Assembly: GCA_016200785.1 (NCBI GenBank) | Contig: JACQED010000345.1 | Coordinates: forward strand, 1-11,192 | DNA from: Chloroflexota bacterium | GTDB taxonomy: Bacteria > Chloroflexota > Anaerolineae > Anaerolineales > JACQED01 | Direction: 5' to 3' | DNA: 11,192 nt | In this document: positions 1-6,359 of the stretch, piece by piece | Numbering within the stretch: the stretch's first letter is position 1 | How the letters are laid out: the number at the start of each line of letters is the position of its first letter | The notes under the pieces: model-generated | The model's database searches: none | What the model was told of the DNA's origin: nothing | The model's input: the letters and a program-made list of their open reading frames with translations, nothing else | Position numbers and translations under genes: made by a program

Positions 1-524
1 AAGCAGTACGCGCCGACGTTGAGTTCGCGGAGGGCGAGTTGCGCCGGTGTCGCCTGCTCCTCTTCGACAATGCCGGCGACGTGCCCCGCCTCGTCGCGCA
101 GAACGCGGCCAAAACCGCGCGCGTCGTCGCCGAGGGCGGTGAGCACCGTGAGCGGGCCGGAGTTGTGCGATTGCGTGTCCGCCACGGCGCGCAGCGTCTC
201 GGCGCGCAACAGCGGCATATCGGCGTAGAAGACGAGCACGCGATCGGCTTTGCCTTTGAGCGTAGCCTCGGCCTGCCGCACGGCGTGGCCGGTGCCGAGC
301 TGCTCGGCCTGAGTCACAAACTCGGCGCGGTCGCCGATCGCTTGGCGCACTTCGTCTGCGCCGACTCCCACGACGACGACCGGCGGCCAGTCGCTCAGGG
401 CCAGCGCGGTCTCGACCGAATACAGGACGAGCGGACGCCCGCCCAGTGGGTGCAGGACTTTGGGCAAGTTGGATTTCATCCGGGTGCCCTGCCCGGCGGC
501 CAGTACGATCGCGGCGAGGGTCAT
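1..524 (-). CDS. glmU: GlmU N-terminal part (UDP-GlcNAc pyrophosphorylase), cut by window edge
   Basis: The first 174 codons of a nucleotidyltransferase are visible; the rest lies beyond the left edge. GlmU makes UDP-N-acetylglucosamine in the cytoplasm for peptidoglycan; its N-terminal domain transfers UMP from UTP to GlcNAc-1-phosphate. The signature LAAGQGTRMKS is at residues 8-18, followed by the substrate-contacting LPKVLHPL (20-27), QLGTGHAV (75-82), the metal-binding ADMP (101-104, usually GDxP), GFGR (137-140), IVEE (152-155) and LNVG (168-171). Spacing follows E. coli GlmU closely. The ATG at 522-524 has GAGGA (532-536) seven bases upstream. A full GlmU is about 450 residues with a left-handed beta-helix acetyltransferase domain, which cannot be checked here. 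A stand-alone sugar nucleotidyltransferase is the alternative. It follows a tRNA gene with no visible terminator. Confidence 0.87.
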   Translation of the reverse strand, partial: MTLAAIVLAAGQGTRMKSNLPKVLHPLGGRPLVLYSVETALALSDWPPVVVVGVGADEVRQAIGDRAEFVTQAEQLGTGHAVRQAEATLKGKADRVLVFYADMPLLRAETLRAVADTQSHNSGPLTVLTALGDDARGFGRVLRDEAGHVAGIVEEEQATPAQLALRELNVGAYC

Positions 525-587
525 TGGGCTATCCTCAGTTTAGTTGGGTTTTGCTTGAGGGGAAACACGAGGCAAGAGGAACAAAGG

Positions 588-658
588 CTGGGTCGCCAGG
601 ACTCGAACCTGGATTCACGGATCCAAAGTCCGCTGTGCTACCATTGCACCACGACCCA
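588..658 (-). tRNA. trnQ: tRNA-Gln(TTG)
   Basis: The minus strand folds into a full cloverleaf. The acceptor stem TGGGTCG pairs with CGACCCA. The D stem is GTGC/GCAC, the anticodon stem GCGGA/TCCGT with loop CTTTGGA, and the T stem CCAGG/CCTGG with loop TTCGAGT. The anticodon TTG reads CAA, so this is glutamine. The U1-A72 closing pair and G73 discriminator (position 588) fit the glutamine identity set known from E. coli. CCA is not encoded (the bases after G73 are CCT). The variable loop is four bases. A clear promoter lies just upstream, and glmU starts 63 bases downstream. Confidence 0.95.
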
Positions 659-675
659 ATGGCAGTGTGGGCGAC

Positions 676-704
676 ATTGTAACATAGCCGGGGCGGGGTG
701 ACAA
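676..704 (-). promoter_or_regulatory. Promoter of tRNA-Gln (and probably glmU)
   Basis: On the minus strand a -35 box TTGTCA (699-704) is separated by exactly 17 bases from a -10 box TACAAT (676-681). The -10 is preceded by TGT, giving the extended form TGTTACAAT. Each hexamer matches the sigma-70 consensus at five of six positions. The predicted start near 669 lies about ten bases before the tRNA 5' end, as expected for a tRNA promoter. Confidence 0.75.
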
Positions 705-728
705 TGACGGACAAGCTCTCACACCGAA

Positions 729-762
729 CCCCTCTCCCTTTGGGAGAGGGCCAGGGTGAGGG
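729..762. repeat. REP-like intergenic repeat with 9-bp hairpin
   Basis: CCCTCTCCC (730-738) and GGGAGAGGG (742-750) form a perfect 9-bp stem around a TTT loop. A related CCAGGGTGAGGG tail follows (751-762). The element lies between the response-regulator stop and the tRNA promoter. From memory, elements reading like this, often mistranslated as peptides such as PLPLGEGQGEG, recur in many unrelated high-GC genomes. No T-run follows on either strand, so an intrinsic terminator is not supported, although the hairpin could still block 3' exonucleases. Confidence 0.6.
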
Positions 763-776
763 ACAATGCGCCGCGC

Positions 777-1790
777 TTACTTCGTCAGCTCTTTCGGCAC
801 CAATCCGAGTTTCTGCGCTTGCTCGAAGGAGAGGGCGTTGGCTTTTGTCTCTTCGGCCAGCGCCTCCTCGGCGGCGGCGTCCCAGAAGGCGTGGACGTCT
901 TGAGCGGCGGTCTTCTTGAGAACTTCGTCGAGCACAGTGTCGGGGATGGGAGGGACCGCTGGCGCGGGCGGGGCAGGCGCGGGTTTGCGGAGAGCTTCTT
1001 CGACCCCGATCTCGGCCAGCGCGTTGAGGAGATCGTCGGCGCAAATGCGGCCAAAGCGCATCACCGCGCCCATGGCGGTCCCGCCGCGATCGCCGTCGAA
1101 GACGATCACGAGCAGGAAAAACTGGCCGACGTTGAGGGTGTACAGATCGTAATCGTCGCCGTCGAAGAATTGAACGTTGGTCGGGACGAGTCCGCCGAGC
1201 AGAGAGCAGACTTTGAGTGAGGCGCTGAACGTGGTCACCAGCGGCTGGAGCACGGCCGTCACGTCGAGGCGGGCGATATCGCCCGCGCTGAGGACGACCC
1301 GCCCGTCGAGGTCGGCGAGAAAGACGGCCAGCGCGCCGAGATCGCGGCGCAGTGACGCCAGCCGATCGGAGATGGCCGGCGAGCCGTTCGCGGGCGTGTC
1401 GATCTTGGCCGGCGCTGTTTTCTCGCCGAGCGCGTCCTGCGCGGCGTCGAGGAATTTGTCGGTGCTGATGGGCTTGGAGAAGTAGGCGAACGGGGCGATG
1501 CGCTTGACCTCGGCCTCAATCGTTTGCGGCGACTCGCCGGTGATCAGGATGATCTTGGCCGCAGCGTTGGCCCGGCGCACACGGTTGATCAGCGTCAGGC
1601 CGTCGATGCCCGGCAGACGCACGTCGGTGACGAGCAGATCGAACGGCGTGCGCTGAACTTCCAGCAGGGCCTCTTCGCCGGAGGGCACGTCAACGATCAC
1701 GTAGTCGCGGTTCAGCAGTTCGAGACTGGTCCGCAACAGGCGGGTGACTTCGCGCTGATCGTCTACGAGGAGAATGCGGCGGGCGGGCAT
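777..1790 (-). CDS. Response regulator: receiver + roadblock/LC7-like domain
   Basis: A 337-residue cytoplasmic signalling protein. Residues 4-122 form a receiver domain with the acidic pair D10-D11, phosphoacceptor D56 in LLVTDVRLPG, T84 in ILITGES and K106 in FSKP, so all key residues are present and phosphorylation by a histidine kinase is expected. Residues about 142-262 (DLGALAVFLADLDGRVV onward, ending in MGAVMRFGRICADDLL) resemble a roadblock/LC7 fold, which in other proteins acts in GTPase regulation or dimerisation; this assignment is by eye. A proline-alanine linker (270-285) leads to a charged helical tail. There is no DNA-binding domain, so output is probably by protein contact. 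No kinase gene is in the window. The ATG at 1788-1790 lies five bases after the stop of the upstream Uma2 gene with only weak SD-like purines, which suggests translational coupling. Confidence 0.85.
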   Translation of the reverse strand: MPARRILLVDDQREVTRLLRTSLELLNRDYVIVDVPSGEEALLEVQRTPFDLLVTDVRLPGIDGLTLINRVRRANAAAKIILITGESPQTIEAEVKRIAPFAYFSKPISTDKFLDAAQDALGEKTAPAKIDTPANGSPAISDRLASLRRDLGALAVFLADLDGRVVLSAGDIARLDVTAVLQPLVTTFSASLKVCSLLGGLVPTNVQFFDGDDYDLYTLNVGQFFLLVIVFDGDRGGTAMGAVMRFGRICADDLLNALAEIGVEEALRKPAPAPPAPAVPPIPDTVLDEVLKKTAAQDVHAFWDAAAEEALAEETKANALSFEQAQKLGLVPKELTK

Positions 1791-1795
1791 GACAA

Positions 1796-2479
1796 CTACT
1801 TTCTTCCCTCTGCCGCTTGGCGCACGGCTTCTGCCAACTTGTCGGGGCCGAGAATCTGGCCGAGCGCGGTCAGCCAGTCCAATTCATCGGCCAACAGCCA
1901 GTCTGCTTTTAGCCAGAAGCCCGGCAAAACGGCTGAACGATAGATTCCGTCTTCGCCGATGGCGGCTCGCTGATATTGGCCTCGCCGGTCGAGCTGGTAA
2001 AAGTCGGCGCGCCGTCGGCTCTCACGGTAGTCCACCACCCAATATTCCGGGACGCCGCCGGCCTCGAACTCGTCGAACTTGTCCACGCGATCGCGATGCA
2101 CACTGTCGTCGGAGACGACTTCGATGATGAGGTCGGGCGGGCCGGCGACCCGTTCCGAGGTGAGGCGGTCGAGATGTTCGTTGGCGAGGAATATGAGATC
2201 GGGCTCGCGCGAGTTGCCGTCAGGCTTGACCTTGACTTCGAACGGGGCGACTTGCAACTTGCCGAGTTTGTTCAGGCGGATAAATGCGCTCAATAGAACG
2301 TACAAAAAGCCGACCATTGTTTGATGAAGGTTCTTCGGCGGCATGAATACAATCACCTCCCCCGCCACCCATTCGGCGCGGGTATCTTCACCGGCCCATT
2401 CGAGGAACTCCTCGTAGGTCATTCGCAGGCGTTCGGGTTGTGTCGCCATTGTCTCAACAGGAAGTTCTCGGGTTGTCAT
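1796..2479 (-). CDS. Uma2-family putative endonuclease (first copy)
   Basis: A 227-residue Uma2 (DUF820, PD-(D/E)XK-like fold) protein. Visible features in order: TYEEFLEW (21-28), GEV (40-42), REPDLIFL with D94 (91-98), PDLIIEVVSDDS with E120 (115-126), then DKFDEFEAGGVPEYWVVDY with K134 (133-151). Glu41, Asp94, Glu120 and Lys134 are the likely nuclease-like site residues. The family is greatly expanded in cyanobacteria and Chloroflexota; its biological role is not settled, and nuclease activity is inferred from fold only. The ATG at 2477-2479 is chosen because AAGG lies six bases upstream; a second ATG (codon 11) lacks an SD. A promoter sits directly upstream and the response regulator directly downstream, so the two form a small operon. 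Confidence 0.85.
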   Translation of the reverse strand: MTTRELPVETMATQPERLRMTYEEFLEWAGEDTRAEWVAGEVIVFMPPKNLHQTMVGFLYVLLSAFIRLNKLGKLQVAPFEVKVKPDGNSREPDLIFLANEHLDRLTSERVAGPPDLIIEVVSDDSVHRDRVDKFDEFEAGGVPEYWVVDYRESRRRADFYQLDRRGQYQRAAIGEDGIYRSAVLPGFWLKADWLLADELDWLTALGQILGPDKLAEAVRQAAEGRK

Positions 2480-2497
2480 CTCGCACCTTCACGCGCC

Positions 2498-2526
2498 ATT
2501 GTAACACTGGGGCTTGCAGGAGGCAA
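2498..2526 (-). promoter_or_regulatory. Promoter of the Uma2-response regulator operon
   Basis: The minus strand has TTGCCT (2521-2526), a 17-base spacer and TACAAT (2498-2503) preceded by TGT. The extended -10 TGTTACAATG is identical to the one before tRNA-Gln in this window. The -35 matches four of six consensus positions. The predicted start near 2491 gives a leader of about 11 bases that still includes the SD. Confidence 0.6.
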
Positions 2527-2534
2527 CAGACAAC

Positions 2535-2574
2535 AAAAGACCCCGCGCGTCTCCGAGACCGGCGGGGTCTGCTT

Positions 2575-2576
<2 letters not shown>
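2535..2576 (-). terminator. Intrinsic terminator of the peptide transporter operon
   Basis: AGACCCCGC (2538-2546) pairs perfectly with GCGGGGTCT (2562-2570). Inside the loop GTCT (2549-2552) pairs with AGAC (2556-2559), extending the stem. On the minus strand it starts a few bases after the OppF stop codon and is followed by TTTTGTTG. On the plus strand the tract GCTTTTA follows, so it might work both ways. It separates the transporter operon from the Uma2 promoter that begins at 2526. Confidence 0.87.
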
Positions 2577-3585
<1,009 letters not shown>

Positions 3586-3597
3586 GATGGAGTTCTC

Positions 3598-4638
3598 CTA
3601 GGGCCTTGACACCGCTGCGCTCTTCGCCCGCTCGGCCTCGTCACGGGAGTGGTACAGCCAGCAGCGCACCGTGTGGCCCGGCGCAACCGCCAGCAGCTCG
3701 GGTTCCAATTCGGCGCACAGCGTCAGGTTGTTTTGGACGCGCGGTATACAGCGCGGCGCGAAGCGGCAGCCGGCGGGCAGGCCGATCAGGTTCGGCACCG
3801 TGCCGGGGATGACGGCCAGTTTGTCCACGATTTTTCCAAGAACGGGGATCGATCCGATCAGCCCCTGGGTGTACGGATGCTTCGGCTCGGCGAACAGCGT
3901 CTTGACGTCGGTCTGCTCGACGATGCGCCCGGCGTACATGACGGCGACGCGCTCGGCCATCTCGGAGATCACGCCGAGGTCGTGCGTGATCAGGATGATG
4001 GCCGCGTCCATCTTGGTGCGCAGATCGCGGAGCAGGTCGAGGATTTGCGCCTGGATGGTCACGTCGAGCGCGGTGGTCGGCTCGTCGGCGATCAGGAGTT
4101 CGGGGACGCAGGCCAGCGCCATGGCGATCATCACGCGCTGGGCCATGCCGCCGGAGAGTTCGTGCGGGTAGGCGTGGGCGCGGCGCTCGGCCTCCGGGAT
4201 GCCGACCAGTTTCAGGAGTTCGATCGCGCGGTCCCAGCCGGCCTTCTTGCCCAGCTGGCGGTGGATGTCGAGCACCTCGGCGATCTGGTCGCCGACTTTG
4301 AAGACCGGGTTGAGCGATGACTGGGGCTGTTGAAAGATCATCGAGATGCGGTTGCCCCGCACGTGAACCATCTGGCTTTCTTCTTTCTCCAGCAGGTTCT
4401 CGCCGTCGAACATCACCTGGCCTTCGAGGATCCGGCCCGGCGCGCTGATCAGGCGCATGATCGACAGCGAGGTGACGCTCTTGCCGCATCCCGACTCGCC
4501 CACGATGCCGAGCACTTCGCCGCGGCTCACGGCGAAGTCCACGCCGTCCACGGCCTTGACGACGCCGTCCTCGGTGTAGAAATAGGTTTTCAGGTTTTTG
4601 ACTTCCAGCATGGGCTGGCTGCCGTTTTGGTTAGCCAA
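3598..4638 (-). CDS. Peptide ABC transporter ATPase, OppD/DppD type (TTG start)
   Basis: A 346-residue ATPase, partner of the F-type subunit. Walker A GESGCGKS (47-54), Q-loop Q103 in IFQQPQSSLNP, signature LSGGMAQR (161-168), Walker B LLIADEP (181-187, E186), H219 and the HPYTQGLIGSIP tail (254-265) are intact. Cysteines at 291, 297, 308 and 326 mirror those of the F subunit. The start is chosen as TTG at 4636-4638 because AGGAGG (4644-4649) lies five bases upstream. A TTG at 4653 would put that SD inside the gene, and the first ATG (4609-4611) has no SD. The chosen start also gives an N-terminus, MANQ, like MANV of the next gene. Downstream coupling to OppF is tight. It lies after two unrelated genes that separate it from the permeases. 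Confidence 0.92.
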   Translation of the reverse strand: MANQNGSQPMLEVKNLKTYFYTEDGVVKAVDGVDFAVSRGEVLGIVGESGCGKSVTSLSIMRLISAPGRILEGQVMFDGENLLEKEESQMVHVRGNRISMIFQQPQSSLNPVFKVGDQIAEVLDIHRQLGKKAGWDRAIELLKLVGIPEAERRAHAYPHELSGGMAQRVMIAMALACVPELLIADEPTTALDVTIQAQILDLLRDLRTKMDAAIILITHDLGVISEMAERVAVMYAGRIVEQTDVKTLFAEPKHPYTQGLIGSIPVLGKIVDKLAVIPGTVPNLIGLPAGCRFAPRCIPRVQNNLTLCAELEPELLAVAPGHTVRCWLYHSRDEAERAKSAAVSRP

Positions 4639-4642
4639 TGCG

Positions 4643-4651
4643 CCCTCCTCC
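4643..4651 (-). promoter_or_regulatory. Shine-Dalgarno site deciding the OppD start
   Basis: GGAGGAGGG on the minus strand lies between the Uma2 stop codon and the ATPase D gene. Its AGGAGG core is five bases before a TTG (4636-4638), which makes that TTG the best start and rules out the longer reading from 4653. Confidence 0.7.
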
Positions 4652-4654
4652 AAA

Positions 4655-4675
4655 GTGTCAAGTGCCAGGTGTCAA
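4655..4675. repeat. Heptad repeat GTGTCAA/GTGCCAG/GTGTCAA
   Basis: Three contiguous 7-base units follow one another at 4655-4661, 4662-4668 and 4669-4675; the outer two are identical and the middle differs at two positions. On the minus strand this reads as TTGACAC/CTGGCAC/TTGACAC. It overlaps the last codons and stop codon of the upstream Uma2 gene. The class resembles the short tandem heptanucleotide repeats known from cyanobacteria and seen in other phyla. Confidence 0.6.
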
Positions 4676-5389
4676 GCGTTTGACGAAAGCTGCGTGCTCG
4701 GCGCTCTCCAAACCGCGCCTCAGTCCGGCCAGCACACCGGCCAGGTTGTCGGCTAACAAAGCCGACACGTCGAGCCACAGGCCGGGGAAGACGCGGGAGC
4801 GCAGGACTCCCGGCTCGCCCTCCTGAGGCGCCAGCGGCGAGTATATCCCTTCCTGCAATTCAAACCAATCCACCTGTCGGTCGTAGGTCTGCCAGACGAG
4901 GTATTCCTGAACTCCGTTGCGGCGATAGGCATTTAGTTTGCCGTGCAGGTCAATCGAGGCGCTGCTGGCCGCGATCTCCACGACCAATTCCGGCGCTCCT
5001 TCGACGTAATCGTCATCGGCGATCCGCGAATGTCCGCCGGCTGCCGGATCCAGCCGCAGCAGCGCATCGGGCTGAGGTTCGTTGTCGAGATCCAGCCGCA
5101 GGGTGGCGTTGTCGCTCAGGTCTACGCCGGGCGTCGCCGCGCGATAGGTTCCCAGCCAGGTGATGACGTCAGAATGGGGCCGGCCATGACTTTCGTGATG
5201 GACGGGTGACGGCATATGAACTTCTCCCTCGATCAATTCCGCCTTCTTGATATGCGGCATGGCCTCATACCGCCGCTCGAACTCGGCGCGAGTCAGGCGG
5301 TCGCCGTTCTCCAGCGACGGCGCGGCAGGGGGGCGGCGCGGCAGGGCCCGATCTTCAACTTTGCCGGGGATCGCTTGTCTGACAGCCAT
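4658..5389 (-). CDS. Uma2-family putative endonuclease (second copy, inside the transporter operon)
   Basis: A 243-residue Uma2 protein from a different subfamily than the copy at 1796. Residues 1-29 are a proline-rich lead, then RLTRAEFERRYEAMP (31-45), ELIEGEVHMPSPVH (51-64), EPQPDALLRL with D108 (104-113), APELVVEIAASSAS with E138 (132-145), K151 and NGVQEYLVW (158-166). The likely site residues of the PD-(D/E)XK-like fold are therefore E55, D108, E138 and K151; activity is unproven. The ATG at 5387-5389 has AAGGA about nine bases upstream and follows the coiled-coil gene by 16 bases. The last residues (RLTPGT) and the stop are encoded by a heptad repeat, so the C-terminus may have been altered by the repeat. 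It has no evident link to peptide transport and probably rides as a passenger. Confidence 0.87.
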   Translation of the reverse strand: MAVRQAIPGKVEDRALPRRPPAAPSLENGDRLTRAEFERRYEAMPHIKKAELIEGEVHMPSPVHHESHGRPHSDVITWLGTYRAATPGVDLSDNATLRLDLDNEPQPDALLRLDPAAGGHSRIADDDYVEGAPELVVEIAASSASIDLHGKLNAYRRNGVQEYLVWQTYDRQVDWFELQEGIYSPLAPQEGEPGVLRSRVFPGLWLDVSALLADNLAGVLAGLRRGLESAEHAAFVKRLTPGT

Positions 5390-5405
5390 GGGGGGATGAT
5401 CCTTA

Positions 5406-6200
5406 TCAGGAGACGGCCCAGGCGTTCAGGGCTTCGTCCCAGAATTCAACTTGTCCGTCCTGCGTGAGCACGACGTTTTGGTCGCGGGCGGCGTTTTGCG
5501 CGTCGCGTGAGGCGCTTTCTCCAGCCGCCACCGGCAGGGCGCGGTATCCGGCCTTGCGCAACAGTCCTGCTCGCCGGGCGGCGCGATCGACGTCGTTCAC
5601 GTTCACGGCTGACGACACCTCGATCGCCAGCCAGATTTCCGGCGCGTCCGGTTTGTTTCGGGGCACGCCGCTCGCCAGCACGTCCAATCGGAATACATCG
5701 CGAAACTCGCCCGGCGTGAGGGCCGACTCGAGTTGATCTTCCAGCGCGTTGACCGGCGTCACTTTCAATCGGCGCACGAGGAAACCCCAATAGGCGTGGG
5801 CTTTGTTCTGATAGGTCAGTTCCAGTGTGCGGCCGTCCAGTTTGGCGACTTTGTCGGTCAGGCGGCCAGTCTGCGCCACGACGTCGCGCACTTGCGCGAC
5901 CAGTTCTTGCACGGCGGCTGCCAGCCGCTCCAGCCGCTCTTCGGTGCGCCGCTGGGCCTCGGCCAGTTGAGCGACTTTCTCATCGGTGCGCTGCTGGGCC
6001 TCGGCCAATCGCTCTACCGCCTCTTCGAGGCGAGTCAGCCGTACCTCAGCGCGTTCGTGCGCCTCGGCTAGGCGGCGAACGATTGCCGGCAACTCATCAA
6101 AACCGTCGGGGAGGATGAGTTGCCGGAGTTCCCGCCGCCACTCCGGATGTTCGGCCAGAAGCCGTTTCAGATCGGCGTAGTGTTGCGCGGTGAATGCCAT
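5406..6200 (-). CDS. Coiled-coil protein with PD-(D/E)XK-like C-terminal domain
   Basis: A 264-residue soluble protein. Residues 40-125 are a long coiled coil of charged heptads with a 14-residue internal repeat (RLAEAQQRTDEK, then QLAEAQRRTEER). The C-terminal half has FRLDVLASG (170-178), IWLAIEVSS (189-197) and NDVDRAARRAGLLRKAGYRALPV (202-224). That order of strand-Asp, strand-Glu, helix and strand resembles PD-(D/E)XK nuclease-like proteins with N-terminal coiled coils (DUF3782-type) found in cyanobacteria and Chloroflexota. D173 and E194 are present, but the expected ExK lysine is replaced by serine (E194-V-S), so catalysis is doubtful or uses a shifted residue. The ATG at 6198-6200 has GAGG six bases upstream. 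It pairs with the Uma2 gene that follows by 16 bases. Function is unknown; assignment is by eye. Confidence 0.75.
   Translation of the reverse strand: MAFTAQHYADLKRLLAEHPEWRRELRQLILPDGFDELPAIVRRLAEAHERAEVRLTRLEEAVERLAEAQQRTDEKVAQLAEAQRRTEERLERLAAAVQELVAQVRDVVAQTGRLTDKVAKLDGRTLELTYQNKAHAYWGFLVRRLKVTPVNALEDQLESALTPGEFRDVFRLDVLASGVPRNKPDAPEIWLAIEVSSAVNVNDVDRAARRAGLLRKAGYRALPVAAGESASRDAQNAARDQNVVLTQDGQVEFWDEALNAWAVS
5941..6024 (-). repeat. 42-bp tandem repeat coding for coiled-coil heptads
   Basis: Two adjacent 42-base units begin at 5941 and 5983. Their first 25 or so bases are nearly identical (TCGGTGCGC, then GCTGGGCCTCGGCCA in both). They encode two 14-residue coiled-coil blocks, so the coil probably grew by in-frame duplication of two heptads. 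Confidence 0.6.
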
Positions 6201-6225
6201 GGAATGCCTCTTCTGTCCGGCCTCA

Positions 6226-6231
6226 ATTATA
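6226..6231 (-). promoter_or_regulatory. Possible -10 box for the coiled-coil/Uma2 gene pair
   Basis: A perfect TATAAT on the minus strand (6226-6231) lies 25 bases before the coiled-coil ATG, which would give a leader of about 20 bases including the SD. No good -35 is present at 16-18 bases (TCCGCT at 17), so the call rests on one hexamer. If real, the pair can be expressed apart from the transporter operon. Confidence 0.4.
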
Positions 6232-6244
6232 CCCTGTTGCTCGC

Positions 6245-6352
6245 TTCCAGCGGATGGTTAAGCGGAAAATCGGATGGGGCGTTGTCAAAGCAGGGCCTCA
6301 ACTGGCATTCGGCGCTGGCGGAATCCGCTTTTCCGTTTCGTATCCGCTGGAA
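6245..6352. repeat. 108-bp imperfect inverted repeat between permease C and the coiled-coil gene
   Basis: TTCCAGCGGAT (6245-6255) is perfectly inverted at 6342-6352. A second block, CGGAAAATCGGAT (6263-6275), matches the inverse of 6323-6335 at 12 of 13 positions. The blocks are separated by 7 and 6 unpaired bases, so each arm is about 31 bases with 47 bases between the arms. It starts eight bases after the permease C stop and fills most of the 159-base gap. It could be a small non-autonomous element, a recombination scar or an RNA hairpin. No transposase is present. Confidence 0.65.
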
Positions 6353-6359
6353 ATGATTC

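Noticed and set aside
730..750. Intrinsic terminator after the response regulator
   Set aside because: The hairpin is perfect but is followed by GTTCGGTG on the minus strand, with no T-run.
4639..4653. TTG at 4651-4653 as the ATPase D start
   Set aside because: It would translate the SD itself (EEGA) and has no SD of its own. The TTG at 4636-4638 is correctly spaced from AGGAGG.
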